Source: Candidatus Altimarinota bacterium (lineage in GTDB: Bacteria > Patescibacteriota > Gracilibacteria > JAHISY01). From it: a stretch of DNA of 63,606 nucleotides. The DNA is taken from contig JAIPGZ010000005.1 of assembly GCA_021735425.1 (NCBI GenBank), positions 1 to 63,606 on the forward strand, written 5' to 3'. The notes under the pieces are model-generated. The model worked only from the letters and a program-made list of their open reading frames with translations, did no database searches and was not told the DNA's origin. Shown here one piece after another: positions 10,691 to 18,847 of this stretch (positions are counted from its first letter, which is position 1; every line of letters starts with the position of its first letter). A program made the position numbers and the translations under genes.

Positions 10691-10696
10691 TATAAT
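10691..10696 (+). promoter_or_regulatory. Consensus -10 TATAAT with leaderless spacing
   Basis: TATAAT ends 6 nt before the ATG at 10703 of the sigma gene, predicting a leaderless mRNA. No good -35 box at 17 nt is seen. Confidence 0.6.
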
Positions 10697-10702
10697 TAAA
10701 TA

Positions 10703-11266
10703 ATGGAAGAAGACGCCCAGCTCGTTATTCTCGCACTCGCCGATTCGCAGAATTACGCGAAAATTGTCGAAAAATATGAGAAGCCTTTGTTGCATTACCT
10801 CCTTAGGATTTCCAACATCACCCGTGAGGAAGGGGAAGACTTGCTTCAAAATATTTTTCTCAAGGCTTATCAAAACTTGAACGACTTCGATCAAAGTCTG
10901 AAATTTTCGAGTTGGATTTATCGCATCGCTCACAACGAAGTTATCTCAGCCTGGCGCAAAAGATCGGCGCGAGCAGAAGAAGTGAATCTCGAAACCGCTG
11001 AAGTAGCGCAAATTCTCGCCTCGCCGCTCGACATCCCCCGACAAACCGATCAGAAATTTCTCGCTAAATTTGTGCGTGAAATTCTCGCCAAGATTTCACA
11101 GAAATATCGGGAGGTTTTGGTGCTCCGTTTCTTGGAAAATAAGGATTACGCCGAAATTTCCGACATCCTACAAAAACCGATGGGTTCAGTCGCGACACTA
11201 GTCCACCGCGCGAAACACACTTTCGAGCTCGCTGCTCGCGAAGCTAATTTTCAAAAATTTATTTAA
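10703..11266 (+). CDS. ECF-type RNA polymerase sigma factor
   Basis: A 187-residue sigma-70 family protein of the extracytoplasmic-function type. Region 2 is seen at about residues 25-95 (EEGEDLLQNIFLKAYQNL, SLKFSSWIYRIAHN) and region 4 at about 125-180 (LAKISQKYREVLVLRFLENKDYAEISDIL..PMGSVATLVHRAK). It directs RNA polymerase to a regulon. The next two genes, a membrane protein and a secreted protein, follow at short spacing, so the three probably form one operon; the membrane protein may act as sensor or anti-sigma factor, although no classic anti-sigma domain is visible. Confidence 0.92.
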   Translation: MEEDAQLVILALADSQNYAKIVEKYEKPLLHYLLRISNITREEGEDLLQNIFLKAYQNLNDFDQSLKFSSWIYRIAHNEVISAWRKRSARAEEVNLETAEVAQILASPLDIPRQTDQKFLAKFVREILAKISQKYREVLVLRFLENKDYAEISDILQKPMGSVATLVHRAKHTFELAAREANFQKFI

Positions 11267-11275
11267 TTCAAAAAA

Positions 11276-12040
11276 ATGCCAAACCTCTCTAAAAAAATCC
11301 TTGCCAAAATTAAGTCTGAAAAAATTTCTCCGCGGGAGAAATGGATTTTTCTAGTGAAAAATTATGGAATTTGGATTCTCGCGGTTCTCGCGATCGTCCT
11401 CGCAGGAATTTTTCTCGGTAATTTGATTGCCGATTTGTTGCTCGCGGAGTGGAGAATTTTTCAGCGTTTTCCAGGCGGCGGCGTGCGATTTCTCGCGAGC
11501 ACGATTTCAATTTTTTGGCTCGTCGGAATTCTCGCGGCAGGCGCACTCGCTTTTCTTTTTCTCCGTAAAACACGCCGCGGCTACCGACTCGGCGGCCTAG
11601 CGCTCAGCGGTGTGATTTTTGTCGCGAGTCTCGTCGGCGGAATCTCCCTTCTCTCTTCTTCACTTCCTGGAAAATTTCTCGAATTCCGCGATCAACATTT
11701 TCCACCAAAATTCGAATCCCAAAAATGGCAAAATCCGGCGGCGGGATTTCTATTCGGAAAAATTATCGCGATCCACGAAAATTCGATTCTCCTCCTCGAC
11801 TCACTCGACGGCTCGACGTGGGAAGTCGAATTCGCGGCGGCCGAGATTCCGGATTTTCTCGAATTGAAAATTGGCGAAAAAGTGCGGGCAATTGGCGAAA
11901 AAATTGCCACCGAAAAATTTCGTGCGGAATTCATTCTCCCCGAAAAACCACCTCGCGAGTTCGAGCGAGTTCGCAAAAATTTGATGAAAGAAATTCTGCC
12001 GGGCGGACGTATTAATTCTCGAAGCGCGCCTCAAATTTAA
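11276..12040 (+). CDS. Membrane protein of the sigma-factor operon
   Basis: A 254-residue protein with a basic cytoplasmic N-terminus, then three to four hydrophobic segments (about residues 31-55, 75-96, 107-128), and an extracytoplasmic domain of about 110 residues that looks like a small beta-rich fold (FLFGKIIAIHENSILLLDSLDGSTWEVEF...). It starts 9 nt after the sigma gene. Position suggests that it controls or is controlled by the sigma factor, as anti-sigma factors usually are, but there is no zinc-binding motif or recognised family. Confidence 0.7.
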   Translation: MPNLSKKILAKIKSEKISPREKWIFLVKNYGIWILAVLAIVLAGIFLGNLIADLLLAEWRIFQRFPGGGVRFLASTISIFWLVGILAAGALAFLFLRKTRRGYRLGGLALSGVIFVASLVGGISLLSSSLPGKFLEFRDQHFPPKFESQKWQNPAAGFLFGKIIAIHENSILLLDSLDGSTWEVEFAAAEIPDFLELKIGEKVRAIGEKIATEKFRAEFILPEKPPREFERVRKNLMKEILPGGRINSRSAPQI

Positions 12041-12063
12041 TTTAATTTTTTAACCCAAAAATT

Positions 12064-12606
12064 ATGCAAAAAAAACTTTTTGCGGGAATCACCGCACTCA
12101 CACTCGCCGCTACAATCATTCCCTCGACATTCGCGTTCGGCGGATTCGGACCGCGCGAAGGTGACCAAAAATTTAATCCCGAGAATCGGGAAGCAATTGA
12201 GACCGCGATTGAGGCGGAAGATTTCTCAGCCTTTGTCGAAGCAACTGGCAATTCAAACCTGACTCAGGAAAAATTTGAAACAATGCTTGAACGACATGCT
12301 GAAATGGAAATAAAACGAGCTGAAAATGAAGCAGCTCACGAGGCGATTCAGGCCGCAGTCGAAGCTGGTGATTATGAGACTTGGACGAGCTTGATTGCCG
12401 AGAAGAATCCAGACGCCCCAATCCTTGAAAAAATTACAGCTGAAAATTTCTCACAGCTTCAAGAACTTCATGAGTTGCGTGGAGAGATGAAGACGATTCA
12501 GGAAGAGCTGGGGCTAAATGGTAAGGATTTTGGGCACAAAGGTGGTACACAAAGAGGTAATAAGCATGGAGGTCAAGGAATAGGTGGTTCCCGTATGAAC
12601 CAATAA
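12064..12606 (+). CDS. Secreted helical-repeat protein
   Basis: A 180-residue protein with a clear Sec signal peptide (MQKKLFAGITALTLAATIIPSTFA). The mature part holds two similar helical repeats, AIETAIEAEDFSAFVEAT near residue 43 and AIQAAVEAGDYETWTSLI near residue 94, followed by a Gly/His/Lys-rich tail. Such duplicated DxxxW/F helical units occur in small secreted proteins of Patescibacteria; function is unknown. It is the last gene of the sigma operon and is followed by a terminator. Confidence 0.75.
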   Translation: MQKKLFAGITALTLAATIIPSTFAFGGFGPREGDQKFNPENREAIETAIEAEDFSAFVEATGNSNLTQEKFETMLERHAEMEIKRAENEAAHEAIQAAVEAGDYETWTSLIAEKNPDAPILEKITAENFSQLQELHELRGEMKTIQEELGLNGKDFGHKGGTQRGNKHGGQGIGGSRMNQ

Positions 12607-12623
12607 TCAAGTGTTGGGGTGGG

Positions 12624-12656
12624 AAAAGCTCTTCCAGAGATGGGAGGGCTTTTTTG
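12624..12656 (+). terminator. Rho-independent terminator of the sigma operon
   Basis: AAAAGCTCTTCC and GGGAGGGCTTTTTT form a stem with a short loop and a T-run, 18 nt after the stop of the secreted protein. Confidence 0.75.
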
Positions 12657-12688
12657 TTTCATGTTTCGTGCTTCATGTTGTGTGTTGC

Positions 12689-13675
12689 CTATCTTTTAAA
12701 TTTCAGCAGATTCCCTCGCGGCAGGTGCAGTAAAGTCAGATATTCTGGTGAAACAGCTACAATCGAATACTTAATTGTGTCCACTCCGGCATTCACGACC
12801 AGCGAATCACCATCGACTTTGAAATATTCTTCTGACACTTTTTCGCCGTCGTAAAAGTCGGTCTTGCGCTCGCCGCTGAATTCGACTGTAGATTTCGTGT
12901 CTTCAATCGAAGTCCAAAATCCCTGCAAAGATTCGAGATTACCTCGTGCCTCAGTCTTGCTTTCTGGAGTTTGGAATTCAATCGTGGCGACAATCGCGTC
13001 GAAAGTGTCGAACCATTTTTGCGCCACCGGGCTGCCTTTTCCTTTTGCTAAATTTTTATAAAAATCTTTTTGTTTATCAAAATTCCAGATTTTCGCCTCG
13101 AAACAATTTTCCGGATTAGTCGTGAAAAATTCCGGATTCTCAGCGAGAATTTTGTCACGATCGCCAACGACAGTGAGAACAACCTGCCGGTCGTTTAAAT
13201 AAAAAACTAGCTTTCGTTCAAACGCGACATCGCAAATTTCGAATCTCCCCAAGACGAGAAAATCCTGTCCACTTAGCTCACCTAAATTTTTGACCTGTTT
13301 GGAAGATTCTAAAGGCCAATCCAAATTATTTTTTCCGAATTTCCCAGCGGCTAGCGCATCGCGAATTTTCGTTGCATTTTCCGTCGTGAAGCCGAGCGGT
13401 CGCTCGCCGAGCGAAGCGACAAATTCGCTTTCGATTCTCAAATCTTGGCCAAAATCGATTTCCAGGGGATAACGGAGACTAAAACCAGTCTTGGAATCTT
13501 CAAAAAACTGCCAAAGATCAGTCTCATCTTCGACTGCTTTCGCTCTGCCACTTGCATTGAATTCCGCCTCTTCTGCAGAAATATCTGTCCCAATTTTATT
13601 TTCTAAAATCGGAACTTCATGGTGGCATCCAGCGAAGAGGATGATGACGATAAAAACAGGAAGAAATTTATGCAT
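12689..13675 (-). CDS. Putative lipoprotein
   Basis: Start taken at ATG 13675 (328 residues): it gives a lipoprotein signal, MHKFLPVFIVIILFAGC, with the lipobox cysteine at residue 17. The longer frame from 13825 would bury that signal. The mature part contains a region with FFEDSKTGFSLRYPLEIDFG, seen in lipoproteins of related organisms that resemble PsbP-like domains, and a C-terminal beta-rich domain (GFWTSIEDTKSTVEFSGERKTDFYDGEKVSEEYF) that resembles lipocalin-like stress lipoproteins. The role is unknown. It is divergent from lepB. Confidence 0.7.
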   Translation of the reverse strand: MHKFLPVFIVIILFAGCHHEVPILENKIGTDISAEEAEFNASGRAKAVEDETDLWQFFEDSKTGFSLRYPLEIDFGQDLRIESEFVASLGERPLGFTTENATKIRDALAAGKFGKNNLDWPLESSKQVKNLGELSGQDFLVLGRFEICDVAFERKLVFYLNDRQVVLTVVGDRDKILAENPEFFTTNPENCFEAKIWNFDKQKDFYKNLAKGKGSPVAQKWFDTFDAIVATIEFQTPESKTEARGNLESLQGFWTSIEDTKSTVEFSGERKTDFYDGEKVSEEYFKVDGDSLVVNAGVDTIKYSIVAVSPEYLTLLHLPRGNLLKFKR

Positions 13676-13810
13676 TGGAATAAATTTAAGGAATAAACTT
13701 CCTGCCCATTTTAACAAATTTCCCAAACGTAGTTCTGTGGCTGGACTATTGAAAATTTCAGAAAATTCTAAGAAATTACCATTGCCAACCGTGCTAAACT
13801 CCCTCGCGAA

Positions 13811-14503
13811 ATGAAAATTTTTCAAAATATTAAATTCCCGAAAAATAAAAAACTTTCACCACTGCAGGTGGCTTTCGTCGACTTTGTCACCGATGTTGTC
13901 GTAATTTTTTTCCTCGTCTTGGTCGTCGTCAAACCTCTTTTTTTCGCACCCTTTCGTGTTCAGCAGCAGTCGATGACACCGAATATTCTCGATGGGGAAT
14001 TCATCATCGTTTGGAAGACGCCTTATGTTTTTGGGGCGGAATACGAACGCGACGACATCGTCGTTTTCAAACCCGACGGCGGAGAAAATTATTTAATCAA
14101 AAGAGTCGTCGGACTGCCGGGAGAGACTTTACGTTTCACGGGAGGCTTCACTTGGGTCCAGAATGCCGCCGGAGAATTCGAGAGATTAAACGAAGATTTC
14201 CTCGCCCCACAAAATTTAGGTAATACTTGTGCTGGTAGTGGGTCTTGTCCGAACTCAGAAAAAGACCGCAATATTGATTTCGAGGTTCCCGAAGGAAAAT
14301 ATTTCGTAATGGGTGATAATCGTCTCGCTTCGCGTGACTCGCGGAGTTGCTTCGAGACGAGCTGCAATGACGAGAATTCTAATTTCCTCGAGCAGAAAAT
14401 AATCGAAGGAAGAGCGATTCTAACTTTCGCCCGATTTTGGATTGAGGATGGTGAGAGGAATTTCACACTCAAAAACGTCAGAGTTCTCCGCAATCCTAAT
14501 TAA
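13811..14503 (+). CDS. lepB: Signal peptidase I
   Basis: LepB cleaves signal peptides from exported proteins at the outer face of the membrane. The 230-residue protein has one transmembrane segment (about residues 25-48), the catalytic serine in RVQQQSMTP (about residue 57), the catalytic lysine in YLIKRVVGLPGE (about residue 97) and the box GDNRLASRDSR (about residue 171). A segment with paired cysteines (NTCAGSGSCP, CFETSC) is inserted in the outer domain and may form disulfides. A -10 (GTGCTAAACT) lies 10 nt before the start. It fits the many secreted proteins in the window. Confidence 0.95.
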   Translation: MKIFQNIKFPKNKKLSPLQVAFVDFVTDVVVIFFLVLVVVKPLFFAPFRVQQQSMTPNILDGEFIIVWKTPYVFGAEYERDDIVVFKPDGGENYLIKRVVGLPGETLRFTGGFTWVQNAAGEFERLNEDFLAPQNLGNTCAGSGSCPNSEKDRNIDFEVPEGKYFVMGDNRLASRDSRSCFETSCNDENSNFLEQKIIEGRAILTFARFWIEDGERNFTLKNVRVLRNPN

Positions 14504-14514
14504 AGGATACCCAC

Positions 14515-15240
14515 TTATTTGGTTAAAATTCGCAAAAATCGTTCCAAATTATGCAAGCCGCCTTTTTCGAACTGTCGAAAAAGTTCGCTGCCGAGAATTC
14601 CAATCGTGCCTCCTGCTTGGACGATTTGCTGAAGATCTTTTCGAGATTTCACCCCGAAACCAACTCCGAGCGGAAGCGACGTGAAACGTTTAACTCGAGC
14701 TAGAAATTTTTTCAAATTTTTTCCAAACTCAGTTTGACTACCGGTGATGCCAAGTCGCGCGACGCAATAAATCCAACCACGCGCCGCTACCGCAATTTTC
14801 CTCAAAGTAATCTCAGAAATATTCGGCGCGACGACAAAAATTAAATCAAGCTTATTTTTACGACAAATTTTGAGCAATTCGCCAGCTTCCTCGACTGGCA
14901 AATCAGGAATAATAAAACCTTTTACTCCCGCCTTTTGTGCTGCCTTCACAAATTTCGTAATCCCAAAACGAAAGACTGGGTTGAAATAAGTCATTAAATA
15001 AAAATCTGTTTGGGGAAATTTCTGGGAAATTTTGGCGGCAAAATTAAGACAAATCTGCGGCGTAATTTTGTTTTGCAACGCAACAGAATTCGCGGCGGCA
15101 ATGACCGGCCCATCGGCGACTGGGTCAGAAAATGGAACTTGCAACTCCACAATCGCCGAATGCGCAGCGAGAATTTCAACAATTTTTGTCGAAGTTTTCA
15201 AATCCGGAAATCCGACGACAGTATGGGAAGCGATTTTCAT
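14515..15240 (-). CDS. trpA: Tryptophan synthase alpha-chain homologue
   Basis: Start taken at ATG 15240 (241 residues); the longer frame to 15417 overlaps rmlB and adds repeat-derived sequence. TrpA splits indole-3-glycerol phosphate to indole. The active-site glutamate and aspartate are seen in VELQVPFSDPVADGP, followed by MTYFNPVFRFG, FIIPDLPVEEAGEL and the phosphate-binding LGVGFGVKSRKDLQQI. The N-terminus is about 25 residues shorter than usual, starting at HTVVGFPDL where homologues read TAGDP. No trpB or other trp gene is nearby, so it may use another partner or act on indole salvage. Confidence 0.88.
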   Translation of the reverse strand: MKIASHTVVGFPDLKTSTKIVEILAAHSAIVELQVPFSDPVADGPVIAAANSVALQNKITPQICLNFAAKISQKFPQTDFYLMTYFNPVFRFGITKFVKAAQKAGVKGFIIPDLPVEEAGELLKICRKNKLDLIFVVAPNISEITLRKIAVAARGWIYCVARLGITGSQTEFGKNLKKFLARVKRFTSLPLGVGFGVKSRKDLQQIVQAGGTIGILGSELFRQFEKGGLHNLERFLRILTK

Positions 15241-15292
15241 AAAACATGGAACATAAAACATAAAGCATTTTAACGCTGTTTCATGCTCCATG

Positions 15293-16243
15293 TTATGTGT
15301 TGTGTAATTTATACCATTCCACCATCTCTGCCAGTTCTTTTTCAAAGTTTGTCCTTTTGGGTCTCCATCCAAGTTTGCTCTGAATTTTACTTGAGTCAAT
15401 CGCATACCTCCTGTCATGTCCTGGACGATCGCTCACGAATTCAATCAAACTCTCGTCTTTGCCTAGAATTTTTAGTAAGAGTTTCACTAAATCTATATTT
15501 GTTACTTCATTATCCGCCCCCACATTGTAAATCTCACCAGCTTCGCCATTCTGTAAAATTGCGAGAATCGCTCGATGATGATCATCTACATGAATCCAAT
15601 CACGCACATTCTCACCATTACCATAGACCGGGATTTTTTCATTTTTAAATGCTTTTGAAATCACGAGCGGCATCAGTTTTTCTTCCAATTGGTGTGTGCC
15701 GTAATTATTCGAGCAACGAGAAATCAAGATTGGCTGTCCGAAGGTCCGGTGAGCGGCGATACAAAGCATGTCTCCCGCAGCTTTACTCGCTGAATAAGGA
15801 GAGCTGGGTTTCAGCTCAGAGTGTTCTGTGAATTTCTCCGAACCTTCTAAAGGCAAATCGCCATAAACCTCGTCCGTGGAAACTTGAACGAATCTCTCTA
15901 ATGAATGTCTACGCGCAGCATCTAATAAATTTTGCGTACCTAATACATTCGTTTGTACAAAAATGCCTGGATTATCGATTGAATTATCTACGTGGGACTC
16001 CGCAGCGAAATTTACTACGGCTTCTGCTTGACTCACTAAATCATCGACTAAATCTTTATTACAAATATCCCCCTTGACGAATTGATATTGCGGATTATCT
16101 TTGAAGTCGTCTGTATTTCCAATCTTTCCCGCATAAGTTAAGGCATCCAAATTCGTTACTTTAAAATCCGTCTCGTCGAGCAACATTCGGCAGAAATGTG
16201 AGCCAATAAAACCGCAACCGCCTGTTATTAATAATTTTTTCAT
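15293..16243 (-). CDS. rmlB: dTDP-glucose 4,6-dehydratase
   Basis: RmlB converts dTDP-glucose to dTDP-4-keto-6-deoxyglucose, the second step to dTDP-rhamnose. The 316-residue protein has the NAD-binding GGCGFIGSHF at the N-terminus, STDEVYGDL, the catalytic YSASKAAGDM (Tyr and Lys about residues 153 and 157) and RCSNNYGTHQ..EKLMPL. It is followed upstream by rmlC on the same strand. RmlA and RmlD are not in the window. The product is probably used in surface polysaccharide or glycoprotein. Confidence 0.94.
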   Translation of the reverse strand: MKKLLITGGCGFIGSHFCRMLLDETDFKVTNLDALTYAGKIGNTDDFKDNPQYQFVKGDICNKDLVDDLVSQAEAVVNFAAESHVDNSIDNPGIFVQTNVLGTQNLLDAARRHSLERFVQVSTDEVYGDLPLEGSEKFTEHSELKPSSPYSASKAAGDMLCIAAHRTFGQPILISRCSNNYGTHQLEEKLMPLVISKAFKNEKIPVYGNGENVRDWIHVDDHHRAILAILQNGEAGEIYNVGADNEVTNIDLVKLLLKILGKDESLIEFVSDRPGHDRRYAIDSSKIQSKLGWRPKRTNFEKELAEMVEWYKLHNT

Positions 16244-16275
16244 TTAAAAATTACAAGATTAAAATAATCCTCATC

Positions 16276-16731
16276 CTAGCGAGGCTCCGTTTTCCAATTA
16301 AAGCCAATTTCTGGATCGTCGTGCGGAATCCGCCCTTCGTCGGGATTTTTCGAGTCATATTCCGCATCTACAAGGTAGATTAGTCCAGCCGGAGAATTAC
16401 CCAAAACACGGTAACCATGTACTACGCCTACCGGGATTAAAATTGCAGCAGAGTAAAATTCACCCAAAATAATTTTTTGTGTCTCACCGAAAGTGGGAGA
16501 ATTTTTCCGACGGTCAAATAAAACCGCCTCGAGATTTCCGCTAGTCGCGAACCATAAATCTTGTTGTTTTTCGTGAAAATGAAAGGCTTTAACCACACCG
16601 GGATGCGCGACGGTAAAATTGAGTTGCCGTGGCGAAAAATTTTTCAGGCGAGAATCACGCCAGATTTCGGCAAGAAAACCGCGGTCATCGGCATTTTTTT
16701 TAATCTCAAAGATTTGGACACCATCAATCAT
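16276..16731 (-). CDS. rmlC: dTDP-4-dehydrorhamnose 3,5-epimerase-like protein
   Basis: Start taken at ATG 16731 (151 residues), 7 nt downstream of a -10 TAAAAT. This RmlC-like cupin carries DDRGFLAEIWRDS, the catalytic-type histidine in VVKAFHFHEKQQDLWF and the FYSAAILIPVGVVHGYRVLG segment. At 151 residues it is shorter than standard RmlC (about 180), a size seen in sugar 3,4-ketoisomerase-type relatives, so the exact epimerisation is uncertain. It is 32 nt upstream of rmlB and very likely in the same operon. Confidence 0.85.
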   Translation of the reverse strand: MIDGVQIFEIKKNADDRGFLAEIWRDSRLKNFSPRQLNFTVAHPGVVKAFHFHEKQQDLWFATSGNLEAVLFDRRKNSPTFGETQKIILGEFYSAAILIPVGVVHGYRVLGNSPAGLIYLVDAEYDSKNPDEGRIPHDDPEIGFNWKTEPR

Positions 16732-16738
16732 GATTTTA

Positions 16739-16744
16739 ATTTTA
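16739..16744 (-). promoter_or_regulatory. -10 box (TGC-TAAAAT), leaderless rmlC-rmlB promoter
   Basis: Minus-strand TGCTAAAAT, 7 nt before the ATG at 16731. Supports both the start choice and leaderless transcription. Confidence 0.65.
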
Positions 16745-16752
16745 GCAGATTC

Positions 16753-16781
16753 TTGCTTTTCGCTTGCGAAAGTGATAAAAT
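16753..16781 (+). promoter_or_regulatory. Promoter TTGCTT-N17-TAAAAT of the mscS gene
   Basis: -35 TTGCTT (16753-16758), 17-nt spacer, -10 TGA-TAAAAT (16776-16781). The ATG of the MscS gene is 34 nt further, so this mRNA has an A-rich leader. Confidence 0.6.
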
Positions 16782-16815
16782 GACATAATTTCAAAACTAA
16801 AAATAAAAATCAAAA

Positions 16816-17850
16816 ATGAATTTGAGCTTCGTCCCCACAGCTCTCGCTGCCAACACAGAAGAAACCATTACTGTTGTCGAATCCATTCCTGGTTTTTTGG
16901 TAAATATTATTATCGGAGGAATCGGAATAGTAATTTCATTTTTTCTCGCAACCTTTTTGCGGTCTTGGACGCAAAGAATAATTGATAAAAAGAAAATTGC
17001 CCAACATGAAGAAATGAAAGTTCTTTACGGAAGGGTTGTTTTTTCCATAATCCTCGCCGTCGGCATCATCATAAGTCTGACAATTGTCGGCGCGCCGCTC
17101 GAATTATTTACAGGTGGCGTCGGCTTAGGAATCGCTTTTGCTTTCAGAGAAATTCTCGCAAATTTTTTCGCAGGAATGATTTTACTCTCGAATAATAAAT
17201 TTAATATCGGTGATTACATAATGCTGGACCCGAACAAAGACGGAAGTAGTAGTATTGCCGGAACTATTGTGGATATTCAATCTCGTGCCACAAGTTTACG
17301 AAGTATTGATGGAGGAGAAATTACCGTCCCAAACACAAGGATGCTAAATTCTCCAGTGAAATGTTTCACTAAAAATCCAATCCGTCGGCATGTCATCCCA
17401 ATCGGGGTAGGCTACCAAACCGATATTGCTGCAGCTTGTGAATTAATCCGAAAGACTGTTACCGCCAATGCAAATGTCCAACCTAAGCCTCCAGTGACTG
17501 TTTTGACGAAAGGAATAAATGATAGTGCAGTGATGCTTGAGGCGCGATTTTGGACAATCAGCCGATCGAAATGGTGGATTGCCAAATCTGAGATTTTACG
17601 AGAAATTTTTGACACCCTACAAAAGGCCGGTATCGACATTCCATATCCGATTCAAACTCTCCGCGTGGATTCCGCTTCTTCGGATATGCTCGCACAGCCG
17701 AACCACCTCATCGACAATTTGAAAAAAATTAAACAAGTCAAAACAGCAGTTCAGGAAGAAGTTTTCAGACAGACCCCGAATGAAGCTGTCGCGACACCGC
17801 AACCAGTCCCTCCCAAAGCTACACCAGCCTTCACCCCTCAAAACACCTAA
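16816..17850 (+). CDS. MscS-family mechanosensitive channel
   Basis: A 344-residue channel protein that opens under membrane tension. Three transmembrane segments are seen (about residues 28-50, 75-97, 100-125). The pore helix GGVGLGIAFAFREILANFFAGMILL near residues 97-123 is typical of MscS TM3, followed by the beta domain NKFNIGDYIML..GTIVDIQSRATSLRSIDGGEITVPN. The cytoplasmic C-terminus ends in a Pro/Thr-rich tail. The first residues resemble a weak signal. Directly followed (0 nt) by a 97-residue hypothetical gene. Confidence 0.9.
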   Translation: MNLSFVPTALAANTEETITVVESIPGFLVNIIIGGIGIVISFFLATFLRSWTQRIIDKKKIAQHEEMKVLYGRVVFSIILAVGIIISLTIVGAPLELFTGGVGLGIAFAFREILANFFAGMILLSNNKFNIGDYIMLDPNKDGSSSIAGTIVDIQSRATSLRSIDGGEITVPNTRMLNSPVKCFTKNPIRRHVIPIGVGYQTDIAAACELIRKTVTANANVQPKPPVTVLTKGINDSAVMLEARFWTISRSKWWIAKSEILREIFDTLQKAGIDIPYPIQTLRVDSASSDMLAQPNHLIDNLKKIKQVKTAVQEEVFRQTPNEAVATPQPVPPKATPAFTPQNT

Positions 17851-18144
17851 ATGAGATTTTTCAAACCTATTCCGGACGAAGGAGATTGTGGTGATAAACC
17901 ACATTTTATCAAACGCAAGATTCGCAAAACTGGTGATTTGAGTTTAATCAAAACAGTTCGCGATTTATTGGAGAAATTCGAAGACGAAGGTGACGAAATG
18001 TTGGTTAGCGAGCTTGGCGACCTAGTCGAGGCACTCCATCGCTCGGCGATTCTTGTCCAAAATTCGAAACAAAAGAAAATGCTTGCTAAATTAAGGAAGC
18101 ACTCTCGACAGAAATTCTTCGTAAAAAAAAGGCTTTCAAGCTAA
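17851..18144 (+). CDS. Small basic hypothetical protein
   Basis: A 97-residue, charged, soluble protein (MRFFKPIPDEGDCGDKPHF...) starting directly after the mscS stop. It is mostly helical (SLIKTVRDLLEKFEDEGDEMLVSELGDLVEALH) with a lysine/arginine-rich end. I do not recognise a family. Its ATG abuts the TAA of mscS, so it is probably in the same transcript. Confidence 0.65.
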   Translation: MRFFKPIPDEGDCGDKPHFIKRKIRKTGDLSLIKTVRDLLEKFEDEGDEMLVSELGDLVEALHRSAILVQNSKQKKMLAKLRKHSRQKFFVKKRLSS

Positions 18145-18147
18145 AAT
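18142..18147 (+). promoter_or_regulatory. -10 box (GC-TAAAAT), leaderless
   Basis: TAAAAT overlaps the stop of the preceding gene and ends 6 nt before the GTG start at 18154. Confidence 0.55.
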
Positions 18148-18153
18148 CTTCGG

Positions 18154-18549
18154 GTGGAAATTTTGCTTGACTCGACCGGTGAAAAATCAATTGCTCTCCA
18201 AAGTGGGAAGCGTGTTTGGCAATTCCCAACTAGTAAGCGAGACTCTGGCGCGAGTCTGATTCGCAAATTAACAAAATTGAAAATTTCAAAAAATGACGAA
18301 TTGAAAGTCGTCGTCGGTCCAGGCAATTTCACCGCTGTCCGGACAGTTTGTCTCATCGGGAATGCGATTAAATTTTTGACTGGCTGTCGAGTTCTCGCGA
18401 AAAAAAAATCTGATCCCGCATTTCACATGGTGGAAAATTTGCAACCTTTTTATGCGACCGAGCCAGCGATTACGATTGCCAAAACCCACCTTCGCAAAAC
18501 TTCGGTGAGCTGCGCAACTTTTATTAAATTAAAGAGTTTGAAAAAATGA
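18154..18549 (+). CDS. tsaB: Truncated TsaB-like protein (t6A biosynthesis)
   Basis: A 131-residue protein from a GTG start, with the N-terminal half of TsaB/YeaZ: EILLDSTGEKSIAL at the start and the signature VVVGPGNFTAVRTVCLIGNAIKF near residue 50, where homologues read GPGSFTGLRIG. TsaB partners TsaD and TsaE in making N6-threonylcarbamoyladenosine on tRNA. The second ASKHA half is almost missing (usual length about 220), a reduction I would expect in a reduced genome, but it could be a decayed gene. TsaC is encoded at 37671-38276. It overlaps the next gene by 4 nt (ATGA). Confidence 0.7.
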   Translation: MEILLDSTGEKSIALQSGKRVWQFPTSKRDSGASLIRKLTKLKISKNDELKVVVGPGNFTAVRTVCLIGNAIKFLTGCRVLAKKKSDPAFHMVENLQPFYATEPAITIAKTHLRKTSVSCATFIKLKSLKK

Positions 18550-18824
18550 AGAAAGAAATTAAACGCTTTTTCGAAATCGTTGGCGGGGGTTTCCTAATTC
18601 TCGCGGGAATCGTAATGCTCGTCACACCGGGACAAGGAGTGCTCGCGATTGTCGCCGGTATTTTTTTAATTTCACCTCAGCACGGTAAACGAGTCGTTTG
18701 GTGGGGCAGACAGCTTTGGCGGGGAGTGAAGGGTTGGTGGTTTTCGTGGCGGTTTAAACGCGTCATCCGGCGGAGGATTTTTCAGCGCGCCGAGAAATTA
18801 AAAAAGAAGTTTTCTAAAAAATAA
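18546..18824 (+). CDS. Small membrane protein, PGPGW-like
   Basis: A 92-residue protein with a helical hairpin of two hydrophobic segments around a central TPGQG turn (FLILAGIVMLVTPGQGVLAI), which matches the plan of PGPGW-type transmembrane proteins. The rest is amphipathic and strongly basic with several tryptophans (WWGRQLWRGVKGWWFSW). Function is unknown. Its ATG overlaps the tsaB stop, so it is co-translated. Confidence 0.7.
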   Translation: MKKEIKRFFEIVGGGFLILAGIVMLVTPGQGVLAIVAGIFLISPQHGKRVVWWGRQLWRGVKGWWFSWRFKRVIRRRIFQRAEKLKKKFSKK

Positions 18825-18847
18825 TTTTGCATTTTTAATTTTAAATT

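Noticed and set aside
15241-15417. Longer N-terminus for trpA
   Set aside because: The extension is encoded by stutter repeat sequence and overlaps the rmlB 3' end; homology starts at ATG 15240.
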